Below, one piece after another: positions 53,702-62,617 of a stretch of 64,000 nucleotides of DNA (position 1 is the first letter of the stretch; each line of letters opens with the position of its first letter). The DNA lies in NCBI RefSeq assembly GCF_000497205.1, contig NZ_AYJW01000009.1, positions 20,314 to 84,313 of the forward strand, in the 5' to 3' direction. The translations under genes and the position numbers were made by a program. The notes under the pieces were generated by a model. It did no database searches. It was not told the origin of the DNA and saw only the letters and a list, made by a program, of their open reading frames with translations. This stretch comes from Saccharopolyspora rectivirgula DSM 43747. GTDB lineage: Bacteria; Actinomycetota; Actinomycetes; Mycobacteriales; Pseudonocardiaceae.

Positions 53702-53865
53702 GGACCGGCCGCGCTGCGGGACGTCCCGACCAGGTATCTGCAACCCCGGCCCGCCGCACCCGGATCGAAGCAATAGACTCGGAGGTCAGCCCGGCATGTG
53801 GGCGTGGAGGAGCCGCGCCTGGTGGCAGCGCCGGGGGATGAAGCACGTTCGCACTAGGAGACCAC

Positions 53866-55266
53866 GTGAAGAGCACCGTCGAGCACCTGAGCCCGACGCG
53901 CGTCCGGATCAACGTCGAGGTGCCGTTCGACGAGCTCAAGCCGAACTTCGACCGCGCGTACAAGGCACTCGCACAGCAAGTCCGCATCCCGGGCTTCCGC
54001 CCCGGCAAGGCGCCGGCACGAGTGCTGGAGAGCCGCATCGGTCGTGGCCCCGTGCTCGACGAGGTCGTCAACGAAGCGGTCCCGGAGAAGTACCTCGAGG
54101 CGGTCAACAGCAGCGAGGTGCGCACCCTTGGTCGCCCCGACATCGAGGTGACCAAGCTCGAGGACGGCGAGCAGCTTGCGTTCAAGGCGGAGGTCGACGT
54201 CCGGCCCGAGATCACCGTGCCCGCCTTCGGTGAGTTGACGGTGAGTGTGGACGACGTCGAGGTCACCGAGGAGGAGGTGACCGAACAGCTCGACGCGCTG
54301 CGCGCCCGGTTCGGCACCCTCACCGGTGTGGACCGCCCGGCACAGCAAGGCGACTTCGTCAGCATCGACCTCTCGGCCACCGTCGATGGCCAGGAAGTCG
54401 AGGACGCCAAGACCAGCGGGCTTTCCTACGAGATCGGTTCCGGCCAGCTCGTCGAAGGCATCGACGACGCGTTGATCGGCGCCAGCGCGGGGGAGACCAA
54501 GACCTTCACCACCAAGCTCGTCGCCGGTGAGCACGCCGGTCGCGACGCCGAGGTGACGGTCAAGCTGAACTCCGTCAAGGAGCGGCAGCTGCCCGAGGCC
54601 GACGACGAGTTCGCGCAGATGGCCAGCGAGTTCGACACCATCGACGAGCTGGTCAACGACCTGCGCGAGCGGTTGAGCCGGGTCAAGAAGATGCAGCAGG
54701 GCGTGCAGGCCCGTGACAAGGTGCTGGACGCGCTGCTGGAGTCCACCGAGATCCCGGTTCCGGAGAAGGTCCTCGAGTCCGAGATCGAGGTCCGCGTCCA
54801 CGACGCGATCCACCCGTTCGACCACGACGAGAAGCGCTTCGAGGAGTGGCTCGAACAGCAGGGCAAGACCCGCGAGGAGTTCGACAACGAGACCCGCGAG
54901 GAGGCGGAGAAGGCGGTCCGCAGCCAGCTGCTGCTGGACACCATCGCCGACGCCGAGGGGATCACCGTTTCGGACAACGAGCTCACCGAGCGGATCATCT
55001 ACCAGGCCCAGCGGTTCGGCATGAGCCCCGACCAGTTCGTGCAGCAGGCGCAGCAGGCCGGCCAGCTTGGTGCGATCTTCGCCGAGGTGCGCCGCGGCAA
55101 GGCGCTGTTCTCGGTGGTTCGCCAGGCGACCGTCACCGACGCCTCCGGCAACACCCTGGACATGGACGAGCTGTTCGGCACCCAGCAGGAGGATTCTTCC
55201 GAGGGCGAGCAGAGCTCGGGCGAGGCCGAATCGAGTGAGTCGGGTGAGTCCAGCAAGGCGGAGTGA
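53866..55266 (+). CDS. tig: Trigger factor
   Basis: A 466-residue ribosome-bound chaperone and peptidyl-prolyl isomerase. It has the ribosome-docking signature GFRPGKAP (about residues 44-51). A FKBP domain spans about 150-240 ([23 protein letters not shown] ... [10 protein letters not shown]), the helical C-terminal chaperone arms run to about 430, and an acidic Ser/Glu tail follows. The GTG start follows AGGAG by seven bases. It corresponds to Rv2462c, ahead of clpP1-clpP2. A hairpin terminator lies downstream. Confidence 0.97.
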   Translation: MKSTVEHLSPTRVRINVEVPFDELKPNFDRAYKALAQQVRIPGFRPGKAPARVLESRIGRGPVLDEVVNEAVPEKYLEAVNSSEVRTLGRPDIEVTKLEDGEQLAFKAEVDVRPEITVPAFGELTVSVDDVEVTEEEVTEQLDALRARFGTLTGVDRPAQQGDFVSIDLSATVDGQEVEDAKTSGLSYEIGSGQLVEGIDDALIGASAGETKTFTTKLVAGEHAGRDAEVTVKLNSVKERQLPEADDEFAQMASEFDTIDELVNDLRERLSRVKKMQQGVQARDKVLDALLESTEIPVPEKVLESEIEVRVHDAIHPFDHDEKRFEEWLEQQGKTREEFDNETREEAEKAVRSQLLLDTIADAEGITVSDNELTERIIYQAQRFGMSPDQFVQQAQQAGQLGAIFAEVRRGKALFSVVRQATVTDASGNTLDMDELFGTQQEDSSEGEQSSGEAESSESGESSKAE

Positions 55267-55302
55267 TCCAGCCCTGCGATAAATGAACACGCATGCTCTG
55301 AG

Positions 55303-55344
55303 CGAACGTGGGCGGTACTGGGAAGCTAGTGCCGCCCACGTTCG
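55303..55344 (+). terminator. Terminator of tig
   Basis: A 16-bp stem (CGAACGTGGGCGGTAC, one G-T pair in the complement) with a ten-base loop, 37 bases after the tig stop and followed by TTAGGG. It separates tig from clpP1P2. Confidence 0.78.
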
Positions 55345-55394
55345 TTAGGGTCATGTTGTAGCGGATCATCCGAGAGCGACCGGGGCACCACAGG

Positions 55395-55412
55395 GTCACC
55401 CGAACTGGTGAC
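55395..55412. promoter_or_regulatory. Inverted repeat upstream of clpP1 (possible operator)
   Basis: GTCACC-CGAACT-GGTGAC, a perfect 6-bp dyad with a six-base spacer, sits between the tig terminator and clpP1. The clp genes of actinobacteria are controlled by ClgR; this dyad does not obviously match the ClgR box that I remember, so the factor is unassigned. Confidence 0.35.
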
Positions 55413-55491
55413 ATCGGTCCACTTAGGAGGTGGGCCCTGGGTGTCAAGCCCTCGGCGCAAAAAGGCCCGTCAAGGGAGAAGGCAGGGAAAC

Positions 55492-56109
55492 GTGACGCAC
55501 CAGAGTGTTCCGGCGTCCGATGCGCCGTACATGCGGTCGACGACCAGTGGGCTCTCGCTCAACGACTCGGTCTACGAGCGGTTGCTGCGGGAGCGGATCA
55601 TCGTCCTGGGGACCCAGGTCGAGGAGAACATCGCCAACCAGATCTGCTCGCAGCTGCTGCTGCTGGCGGCCGAGGACCCCGAGCGGGACATCTCGCTGTA
55701 CATCAACTCGCCGGGCGGGTCGGTGCCGGCGGGCATGGCGATCTACGACACCATGCAGCTGATCAAGCCGGACGTGGTGACGGTTGCGATGGGCATGGCT
55801 GCCTCGATGGGGCAGTTCCTGCTGTCTGCCGGGGCCAAGGGAAAGCGGTTCGCCCTGCCGCACGCGCGGATCATGATGCACCAGCCGTCGGCCGGCCTGG
55901 GCGGTACCGCTTCGGACATCGCGATCCAGGCGAACATGTTCTCCAAGAACAAGCAGGAGATGGCCGAGCTGATCGCGGAGCACACCGGCCAGCCGGTGGA
56001 GAAGATCATCGCTGACTCCGACCGCGACCGGTGGTTCACCGCGGAAGAGGCCAAGGACTACGGCTTCATCGACCACATCGCGACCGCAGCAAATCTCCCG
56101 AGCAGCTGA
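55492..56109 (+). CDS. clpP1: ATP-dependent Clp protease proteolytic subunit 1
   Basis: A 205-residue serine peptidase subunit. The triad is Ser in [10 protein letters not shown], His in [14 protein letters not shown] and Asp in ADSDRDRWF. In actinobacteria ClpP1 and ClpP2 form mixed double rings that work with ClpX or ClpC1. GTG 55492 gives [16 protein letters not shown], a normal short propeptide; GTG 55441 behind AGGAGG is an alternative that adds 17 basic residues. It lies 41 bases ahead of clpP2 in one operon. Confidence 0.96.
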   Translation: MTHQSVPASDAPYMRSTTSGLSLNDSVYERLLRERIIVLGTQVEENIANQICSQLLLLAAEDPERDISLYINSPGGSVPAGMAIYDTMQLIKPDVVTVAMGMAASMGQFLLSAGAKGKRFALPHARIMMHQPSAGLGGTASDIAIQANMFSKNKQEMAELIAEHTGQPVEKIIADSDRDRWFTAEEAKDYGFIDHIATAANLPSS

Positions 56110-56150
56110 CCACCCGTCGTCTCGGATCTAGTAATGAGGAGTCACCTGTC

Positions 56151-56789
56151 GTGAGCTCGTTCCAGCCTCTCCAGTCCCGGTACATCCTGCCCTCGTTCGT
56201 CGAGCGCACCGCGTACGGGGTCAAGGAGTCGAATCCGTACAACAAGTTGTTCGAGGAACGCATCGTGTTCCTCGGTGTTCAGGTCGACGACGCGTCGGCG
56301 AACGATGTGATGGCTCAGCTGCTGTTCCTGGAGTCGGACGACCCCGACCGGGAGATCCAGATGTACATCAACTCCCCGGGTGGTTCGTTCACCGCGATGC
56401 TGGCCATCTACGACACGATCCAGTACGTGCGCCCGGACGTCCGGACCATTTGCCTGGGGCAGGCCGCTTCGGCCGCGGCGGTTCTCCTGGCCGCCGGCAC
56501 CAAGGGCAAGCGGATGGCGCTGCCGAACTCGCGGGTGCTGATCCACCAGCCGTCGGTGGAGGGCATCTACGGCCAGGTCTCCGACCTGGAGATCCAGGCG
56601 GCCGAGGTGCAGCGGATGCGCGACCTGCTGGAGTCGACGCTGGCCAAGCACACCGGCCGGAGCAAGGAGCAGATCGCGACCGACATCGACCGCGACAAGA
56701 TCCTCACCGCTGAGCAGGCGGTGGAGTATGGCATCGTCGATGAGGTCTTGCCGTACCGCAAGCTCTCGGCGATGCAGCAGCAGAGCTGA
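56151..56789 (+). CDS. clpP2: ATP-dependent Clp protease proteolytic subunit 2
   Basis: A 212-residue ClpP subunit with Ser in [11 protein letters not shown], His in [10 protein letters not shown] and Asp in [10 protein letters not shown]. The N-terminal [20 protein letters not shown] is the ClpP2 type with the axial loop and hydrophobic-pocket residues that dock ClpX/ClpC. GTG 56151 lies nine bases after GAGGAG. Co-transcribed with clpP1. Confidence 0.96.
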   Translation: MSSFQPLQSRYILPSFVERTAYGVKESNPYNKLFEERIVFLGVQVDDASANDVMAQLLFLESDDPDREIQMYINSPGGSFTAMLAIYDTIQYVRPDVRTICLGQAASAAAVLLAAGTKGKRMALPNSRVLIHQPSVEGIYGQVSDLEIQAAEVQRMRDLLESTLAKHTGRSKEQIATDIDRDKILTAEQAVEYGIVDEVLPYRKLSAMQQQS

Positions 56790-57117
56790 CTCGTCGCTCG
56801 AGCGAGCTGCGGCGTTCCGGGGGCGGGCCCGGTCAGCGCGGCCGCGTTCGCGGACGCGGTGGGCTCCCCCGGAAGCCGGGCCAGGCCGGCTGGCTGTGAC
56901 TTCGGCCACCGGCCGGCTCCGGTGTGCCACCGCCACCTGCGGTATCACGCCTGCTCTGCCGGCGCGACACGCCGGGACGAAGAGGTGGTTTTCCTGTTCC
57001 GCGAGATGGCGGACACTATGAGTCTCCCCGAACCCGGGGAACGGCAGGTACCGTCGAAGAGAGCTACGGTCAGGCGCGCTGAAGGGCGGCGTGCCGGAGG
57101 GGACGAGGTCAGCGGTC
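56790..57117. other. clpP2-clpX intergenic region
   Basis: 328 bases with no supported gene. A weak dyad TCCCCG/CGGGGA occurs near 57025-57041. The gap is long enough for a separate clpX promoter, as in mycobacteria where clpX is not in the clpP1P2 operon. No promoter hexamers could be assigned with confidence. Confidence 0.5.
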
Positions 57118-58398
57118 ATGGCACGTATCGGTGACGGCGGGGACCTGCTGAAGTGCTCCTTCTGCGGGAAGAGTCAGAAGCAGGTCAAGAAGCTCATCGC
57201 CGGCCCCGGCGTGTACATCTGCGATGAGTGCATCGATCTCTGCAACGAGATCCTCGAGGAGGAGCTGGCTGAGACCAGCGACGTCAAGCTCGACGAGCTG
57301 CCCAAGCCGGCGGAGATCCACGACTTCCTCGACCAGTACGTCATCGGGCAGGACGCCGCCAAGCGGAATCTTTCGGTCGCGGTCTACAACCACTACAAGC
57401 GCATCCAAGCGGCCGAGCGGGGGCAGAACCGGGGCGAGGAACCGGTCGAGCTGGCCAAGTCGAACATCCTGATGCTCGGCCCGACCGGGTGCGGCAAGAC
57501 CTACCTGGCCCAGACGCTGGCCAAGATGCTCAACGTGCCGTTCGCCATCGCCGACGCCACGGCGTTGACCGAGGCCGGCTACGTGGGCGAGGACGTCGAG
57601 AACATCCTGCTCAAGCTGATCCAGGCCGCCGATTACGACGTCAAGCGCGCTGAAACCGGCATCATCTACATCGACGAGGTCGACAAAATCGCTCGGAAGA
57701 GTGAAAACCCGTCGATCACCCGGGACGTCTCCGGTGAGGGCGTGCAGCAGGCGCTGCTGAAGATCCTGGAGGGCACCGTCGCCAGCGTGCCCCCGCAGGG
57801 CGGCCGCAAGCACCCGCACCAGGAGTTCATCCAGATCGACACCACCAACGTCCTGTTCATCGTCGCGGGTGCCTTCTCCGGCCTGGAGAAGATCGTCGAA
57901 GAGCGCGTCGGCAAGCACAGCGTCGGCTTCGGCGCCGAGCTGCGGTCCAAGACCGATGTGGACACCACGGACTACTTCGCCGACGTGATGCCGGAAGACC
58001 TCATCAAGTACGGTCTGATCCCGGAATTCATCGGCCGGCTTCCCACGGTGGCCAGCGTGACGAACCTGGACAAGGAATCGCTGGTCCGGATCCTCACCGA
58101 ACCGCGGAACGCCTTGGTGAAGCAGTACAAGAAATTGTTCGAAATGGACAATGTCGAACTGGAATTCACCAAGACGGCGCTGGAAGCCATTGCCGACCAA
58201 GCGATTCTGCGGGGCACCGGTGCGCGCGGTCTGCGGGCGATCCTGGAAGAGGTGCTGCTGCCCGTCATGTACGACATCCCGAGCCGGGACGACGTGGCGA
58301 AGGTAGTGATCACCGAGCAGACGGTCCGGGAGAACGTCAACCCGACCATAGTGGCGCGGCAGACGTCGCGGCGGGAGCGCCGGGAAAAGTCCGCCTGA
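57118..58398 (+). CDS. clpX: ATP-dependent Clp protease ATPase subunit ClpX
   Basis: A 426-residue AAA+ unfoldase. It has the N-terminal C4 zinc domain [17 protein letters not shown] ... CDECIDLC (about residues 14-45), Walker A GPTGCGKT (about 120), Walker [10 protein letters not shown], a pore loop within the first half, the sensor-2 [11 protein letters not shown], and the IGF-type loop region that docks ClpP. ATG 57118 starts the family sequence [17 protein letters not shown]. It ends at a hairpin shared with the next gene. Confidence 0.97.
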   Translation: MARIGDGGDLLKCSFCGKSQKQVKKLIAGPGVYICDECIDLCNEILEEELAETSDVKLDELPKPAEIHDFLDQYVIGQDAAKRNLSVAVYNHYKRIQAAERGQNRGEEPVELAKSNILMLGPTGCGKTYLAQTLAKMLNVPFAIADATALTEAGYVGEDVENILLKLIQAADYDVKRAETGIIYIDEVDKIARKSENPSITRDVSGEGVQQALLKILEGTVASVPPQGGRKHPHQEFIQIDTTNVLFIVAGAFSGLEKIVEERVGKHSVGFGAELRSKTDVDTTDYFADVMPEDLIKYGLIPEFIGRLPTVASVTNLDKESLVRILTEPRNALVKQYKKLFEMDNVELEFTKTALEAIADQAILRGTGARGLRAILEEVLLPVMYDIPSRDDVAKVVITEQTVRENVNPTIVARQTSRRERREKSA

Positions 58399-58417
58399 GC
58401 GGCGTGTACAGCCAGCC

Positions 58418-58470
58418 CTTCCGGGAGCGATCGGTGATCATGGAGTTGAGCTGATCACCGATCCCGGAAG
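58418..58470 (+). terminator. Hairpin after clpX that covers the next gene's ribosome site
   Basis: GATCGGTGATCA pairs perfectly with TGATCACCGATC, extended by CTTCCGG/CCGGAAG with a four-base bulge and an 11-base loop. It acts as clpX terminator. The right arm includes GGAAG at 58466-58470, the only ribosome site for ATG 58480. Confidence 0.7.
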
Positions 58471-58479
58471 CAACACATC

Positions 58480-59109
58480 ATGACTGAGCTGCGTGTCCTG
58501 GTGCTTCCCGGTGAGCCGGACCCCGGCCCCTGGCATTGGGTGGTTTGGCTGACCAGAAGACTCCGGGAGCAGGACGTGGACGTCCGCATGCCGTTGCCGG
58601 CGAACACCGCTGCCCCGGACGACCGGATGCTGGTGCTGCGGGAGCAGCTGGCCGCGGTCCCACCGCAAGCCGAACTGGCGGTGGTGGTGCACTCCGCTGG
58701 TGCTGCGCTGTGGTTGGAGCACGCGGCCACGGTCGAACCGGATTTCCGCCGAGCCGACCGGGTGCTGCTGGTGGCCCCGCTCGAGTGCGATGAGCGGTTG
58801 CACGAGACCGGTGCGGCAGCGGTCCGGCGAGCAGCCGGGGTGACCAGGTTGGTCGTGGGAACCGGGGATCCGCAGCTGACCATGTACCAAGCGCGGCGCC
58901 TGGCCGAGTCCCTCCAGGTGGAGATGGACGTGGTGCTGGACGGCGGGCGGCTCACCACCGCATCGGGGTACGGCCCGTGGCCGTCGGTGCTCCGTTGGGT
59001 GCTCTACGGGTCCACACCGGTCTGCGACCGCTTCGAGGAAGCGGAGAAGCTGCTGCGGACGCGGAGCCGCCAGGTGCTGCGGGGAACCGCCTCACTCGTG
59101 TGCCGTTGA
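58480..59109 (+). CDS. RBBP9/YdeN-type alpha/beta hydrolase lacking the usual catalytic His
   Basis: A 209-residue small alpha/beta hydrolase. It has the opening LRVLVLPGEPDPGPWHWVVWL, the nucleophile elbow VVVHSAGAALWL (Ser about residue 72), the Asp region VVGTGDPQLTM, and a late GGRLTTASGYGPWPSVLRW. In the family the last segment reads GGH or GAGH; here the His is Arg, so ordinary hydrolase activity is doubtful. Its ribosome site lies in the clpX terminator stem. The 3' end overlaps the convergent esterase gene by 18 bases. Confidence 0.76.
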   Translation: MTELRVLVLPGEPDPGPWHWVVWLTRRLREQDVDVRMPLPANTAAPDDRMLVLREQLAAVPPQAELAVVVHSAGAALWLEHAATVEPDFRRADRVLLVAPLECDERLHETGAAAVRRAAGVTRLVVGTGDPQLTMYQARRLAESLQVEMDVVLDGGRLTTASGYGPWPSVLRWVLYGSTPVCDRFEEAEKLLRTRSRQVLRGTASLVCR

Positions 59110-59970
59110 GCTCTTCAAGTGCCGTCCCACGAACCTGACCAGCTCCGGCAGCGCTTTGCGGTAGTAGCGGCTGTTGTGGCCACCGGGCGTGGTGGAGGCG
59201 TACTCCGGGTCCGCCCGGCGGATGAACTCCCGCGCCCCTTCGATGAACCGGTCGTGCGTCCCGCACCAGACTCCGATGGGGACGTCGCCCAGGGCGTCGA
59301 TGTGCCGCAGCGGGTCCACTTCCGCCCATTCCTGTTCGCTGCTGAACGCGCGCCGCTTCCGCATCTGCTCCCAGGACGTGAGCAGGGCGGGCGCGACCAC
59401 CGCGACCGCGCGCAGCGGTTCGTCGCGCTCCTGGCGGCGGCGGGCGTACAGCAGCGCCCCGAAGCCGCCCATCGAAACCCCGGACACCGCGAACGGAAGA
59501 CCGCGGGGACCGCCGAGCCCGCGTTCGGCCATCCAGCTCGGCAGCTCCTCCAGCAACATCCACATCGGATCATCGTCGAGCCGGCGGTGCCAGTAGGTGT
59601 TGCCCCCACCGTCCACAGTGAGGATGGCGAAGGGGGGCAGGCCGTGCTCGTGGACCGCTGAGGACAGCCAGGCCGGCAGGCCCGCTGCCGAGTTGCGGGC
59701 GTCCCCGAAGCGGCCGTGCAGCATCACGCACACCGGGAGTTCTTGGCGCACGTGCCCCTTCGGGTACATGGTCACCAGGTCCACGTGCCTGTTGCGGGCT
59801 TGGGAGTACACCTGCTCGACCAGCACGTTCGGCTGGTTGTTGAGCTGGGACGGTTGCGGTTCCGGCGCGCTGTTGCTCCGGGTCAGTCCGAGGCTCAGCG
59901 AAGCGGCACCGAGGAAACCTGCGGTCATCACCGTGCGGCGGCTCAGCCCGACTGGGCCGTCGTGCGGCAT
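59092..59970 (-). CDS. Secreted esterase of the esterase-D/antigen-85-like alpha/beta hydrolase group
   Basis: A 292-residue exported hydrolase. The N-terminus carries a twin-Arg signal (LSRRTVMTAGFLGAASLSLG) for Tat export. The catalytic domain has an oxyanion loop near VMLHGRFGD, the Ser in VSGVSMGGFGALLYA (about residue 170), Asp in WCGTHDRFIEGA and His in TTPGGHNSRYY. The order resembles antigen 85/esterase D mycolyl or carboxyl esterases; the substrate is unknown. ATG 59970 is preferred because GGGAG lies five bases upstream. Confidence 0.86.
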   Translation of the reverse strand: MPHDGPVGLSRRTVMTAGFLGAASLSLGLTRSNSAPEPQPSQLNNQPNVLVEQVYSQARNRHVDLVTMYPKGHVRQELPVCVMLHGRFGDARNSAAGLPAWLSSAVHEHGLPPFAILTVDGGGNTYWHRRLDDDPMWMLLEELPSWMAERGLGGPRGLPFAVSGVSMGGFGALLYARRRQERDEPLRAVAVVAPALLTSWEQMRKRRAFSSEQEWAEVDPLRHIDALGDVPIGVWCGTHDRFIEGAREFIRRADPEYASTTPGGHNSRYYRKALPELVRFVGRHLKSSTAHE

Positions 59971-60201
59971 TCCATCTCCCGTTGGACCGATAGCACTTCG
60001 TGACCATATTGCCATCGGAAAGAGTTGTTCCGTTGGTCCCCGCCGGCGCAGTACCACTTCATGGTACGTGAGCGAAATCTCATTCCGATCGGGGGAGTTC
60101 GCCGCGGCGCGGTTGGAGAGGTTCTTCCGCTGTCGAGCCGAATGCGCGGTTTCCCTCCTGTCCCGACCGTTGTCCGGATCGGCCGGGAAGCAGGTGCGGG
60201 C

Positions 60202-61032
60202 TCACCCCACCGGGTGGATGCGGTGCTGTCCGGTGTAGATGTTCATCGACCTGCCGCGCAGGAAACCGACCAGCGTCATGCCCTGGTCCTCGGCGAGCTC
60301 GACGGCCAGCGAGGAGGGAGCGGACACCGCGGTCAGCACCGGGATGCCGGACATCGCTGCTTTCTGGACGAGTTCGAAGGAAGCGCGGCCGGAGACCATG
60401 AGAACGCACCCGGTGAGCGGGATGCGCCCGTTCAGCAAGGCCCAGCCGAGCACCTTGTCCACCGCGTTGTGCCGACCGACGTCTTCCCGGACGACCAGGA
60501 CCTCGCCGTCGGAGTCGAACAGGCCGGCCGCGTGCAGCCCCCCGGTGGACTGGAAGACCCGTTGCGCTTCCCGCAACCGGTCGGGCAGGGCGAAGACGGT
60601 CTCCGCGGAAATCCGCACCGGATCGTCCGCCGGCGGGTAGTGCGTGCTCAGGACCACCGCGTCCAGCGCCGCCTTGCCGCACACCCCGCAGGACGAGGTG
60701 GTGTAGAAGTTGCGCTCCACCGACGTGTCCGGCAAGGCCACCCCGTCGGCGAGCTGGATGTCGAGGACGTTGTAGGTGTTGCGCCCATCGGGGCCGGGGC
60801 TGTCGCAGTAGCGCGCGGTGAGCAGCTGCGCTTTGTCGTTGATCACGCCTTCGGTGAGCAGGAAACCGTGGGCGAGCTCGACGTCGCTGCCCGGGGTGCG
60901 CATGGTCACCGTCAGCGGCCGCCCGTTGACCCGGATCTCCAGGGGTTCTTCGGCGGCCAGGGTGTCCGGTCGAGTGCGGGTGCTGTCCGCGGAAACCCGC
61001 AGCACAGGACGTCGCGTGGTCACGCGTCCCAT
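60202..61032 (-). CDS. fdhD: Formate dehydrogenase accessory sulfurtransferase FdhD
   Basis: A 276-residue protein that passes sulfur from IscS to the molybdenum cofactor of formate dehydrogenases. The CxxC is SSCGVCGKA (about residue 118). Further marks are [29 protein letters not shown] and the late [16 protein letters not shown] 61032 follows GGAGGGG by four bases. It is divergent from the OFA antiporter with 88 bases between, and serves the FdhF-like enzyme encoded just beyond. Confidence 0.96.
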   Translation of the reverse strand: MGRVTTRRPVLRVSADSTRTRPDTLAAEEPLEIRVNGRPLTVTMRTPGSDVELAHGFLLTEGVINDKAQLLTARYCDSPGPDGRNTYNVLDIQLADGVALPDTSVERNFYTTSSCGVCGKAALDAVVLSTHYPPADDPVRISAETVFALPDRLREAQRVFQSTGGLHAAGLFDSDGEVLVVREDVGRHNAVDKVLGWALLNGRIPLTGCVLMVSGRASFELVQKAAMSGIPVLTAVSAPSSLAVELAEDQGMTLVGFLRGRSMNIYTGQHRIHPVG

Positions 61033-61120
61033 GGTTCCCCTCCGATCTGCTCGTCTTCGGCGCCTCCGCCCAGTATCCTCGTCCGGAACTGTGATCCACG
61101 CCGCTTCCGTGGGAGGGCTC

Positions 61121-62455
61121 ATGGCCGTCAACCTGCTCAGTCCTTCCCGCGCCGTTGCGCCCGTTGATTGGAACCGCTGGCTGGTTCCACCGGCGGCGCT
61201 CGCGGTGCACTTGGCGATCGGCCAGGTCTACGCGTGGAGCGTCTTCAAGCCCCCGCTGGAGGACAGCTTGGGCTTGAGCGGAACCATGAGCGCTCTGCCG
61301 TTCCAACTGGGCATCGTCATGCTGGGACTGTCGGCAGCGGTGGCCGGCACCACCGTGGAAAGACGGGGACCGCGGTGGGCCATGGCGGTCGCCACCACTT
61401 GCTTCTCCGCCGGTTTCCTCGTGTCCGCGCTCGGGATGCTCCTCGGGCAGTACTGGATGGTGGTGCTCGGCTACGGAGTGGTCGGTGGTGTCGGGCTCGG
61501 CATCGGCTACATCTCTCCGGTCTCGACCTTGATGAAGTGGTTCCCGGACCGGCCCGGGATGGCCACCGGCATCGCGATCATGGGATTCGGCGGCGGTGCG
61601 CTGATCGCTTCCCCGTGGTCGGCGCAGATGCTGGAGGCGTTCGGCAGCGACCGCTCGGGCATCGCCCTGACGTTCCTGGTGCACGGACTGGCCTACGCGG
61701 TGTTCATGTCGCTGGGGGTGCTGCTCATCCGGGTGCCCAGCCCCGAGTGGACGGCCGCCCGAACCGTCGACCAGCCCGCTCGGCGAATGGTCACCACCGC
61801 CAACGTCTCCGCCCGCAACGCCCTGCGCACCCCGCAGTTCTGGTTGCTGTGGGTGGTCCTGTGCTGCAACGTGACCGCGGGGATCGGGATCCTGGAGAAA
61901 GCCGCCCCGATGATCACCGACTTCTTCGCCGGCAGCAGCACGCCGGTGGCGGCCGGTACCGCCGCGGGGTTCGTCGCGCTGCTGTCGCTGACGAACATGG
62001 GTGGTCGCTTCGTGTGGTCGTCGGTGTCGGACGCGATCGGCCGGAAGAACGTCTACCGGCTCTACCTCGGCGGCGGTTTGCTGCTGTACCTGGTCATCGC
62101 GTTCCTCGGGGACACCGCGGTGCCGATCTTCGTCATCAGCGCGATGCTGCTGCTGTCGTTCTACGGCGGCGGATTCGCCACCATGCCGGCCTACCTGCGC
62201 GACCTGTTCGGCACGTACCAGGTCGGTGCGATCCACGGGCGGCTGCTCACCGCCTGGTCGGCGGCCGGGGTGCTGGGCCCGCTGATCGTGAACGCGGTGG
62301 CCGACGCCCAAGCGCTCCACGGCCTCACCGGATCCGATCTGTACACGACGTCGCTCTACCTGATGGCCGGGCTGCTGGCGGTTGGCTTCACGGCCAACGA
62401 GCTGATCCGCCCGGTGTCCTCGAAGTACCACGAGCAGTCAGCAGGTGTGGCATGA
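61121..62455 (+). CDS. OFA-family MFS transporter (oxalate/formate antiporter type)
   Basis: A 444-residue 12-TM transporter. It has the OFA start [18 protein letters not shown] (about residue 30), the loop RRGPRWAM, the [22 protein letters not shown] segment and [18 protein letters not shown] in the centre. It exchanges oxalate or formate. ATG 61121 lies four bases after GGGAGG. Its stop overlaps the ATG of a 33-residue membrane protein. The neighbourhood with fdhD and an FdhF-like enzyme points to formate or oxalate use. Confidence 0.92.
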   Translation: MAVNLLSPSRAVAPVDWNRWLVPPAALAVHLAIGQVYAWSVFKPPLEDSLGLSGTMSALPFQLGIVMLGLSAAVAGTTVERRGPRWAMAVATTCFSAGFLVSALGMLLGQYWMVVLGYGVVGGVGLGIGYISPVSTLMKWFPDRPGMATGIAIMGFGGGALIASPWSAQMLEAFGSDRSGIALTFLVHGLAYAVFMSLGVLLIRVPSPEWTAARTVDQPARRMVTTANVSARNALRTPQFWLLWVVLCCNVTAGIGILEKAAPMITDFFAGSSTPVAAGTAAGFVALLSLTNMGGRFVWSSVSDAIGRKNVYRLYLGGGLLLYLVIAFLGDTAVPIFVISAMLLLSFYGGGFATMPAYLRDLFGTYQVGAIHGRLLTAWSAAGVLGPLIVNAVADAQALHGLTGSDLYTTSLYLMAGLLAVGFTANELIRPVSSKYHEQSAGVA

Positions 62456-62553
62456 ACAGCAGGGCGTTGCTGATCTTCTCCTGGGCCTGGGTGGGGCTCC
62501 CGTTCGCCTACGGGCTCTACGAACTGGTCCGCAAAGTGGTCGAGTTGTTCTAG
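62452..62553 (+). CDS. MFS transporter small subunit (33 residues)
   Basis: A 33-residue single-TM peptide, [20 protein letters not shown] plus a short charged end ELVRKVVELF. The ATG overlaps the transporter stop in ATGA (62452-62455), so it is made by re-initiation. Such small partners accompany OFA-type MFS carriers in many actinobacteria; whether they stabilise the carrier is not shown. A terminator follows. Confidence 0.82.
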   Translation: MNSRALLIFSWAWVGLPFAYGLYELVRKVVELF

Positions 62554-62566
62554 ACCGGAAAACGCG

Positions 62567-62597
62567 GCGGGGCTGCCGCTCGGTGCGGCAGCCCCGC
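62567..62597. terminator. Bidirectional hairpin terminator between the OFA operon and the molybdoenzyme
   Basis: A perfect 13-bp stem (GCGGGGCTGCCGC and complement, loop TCGGT) between convergent genes. It is 13 bases after the small-subunit stop and 21 from the molybdoenzyme stop. Confidence 0.76.
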
Positions 62598-62617
62598 TCG
62601 ACGACGTGCTTTCCCGG

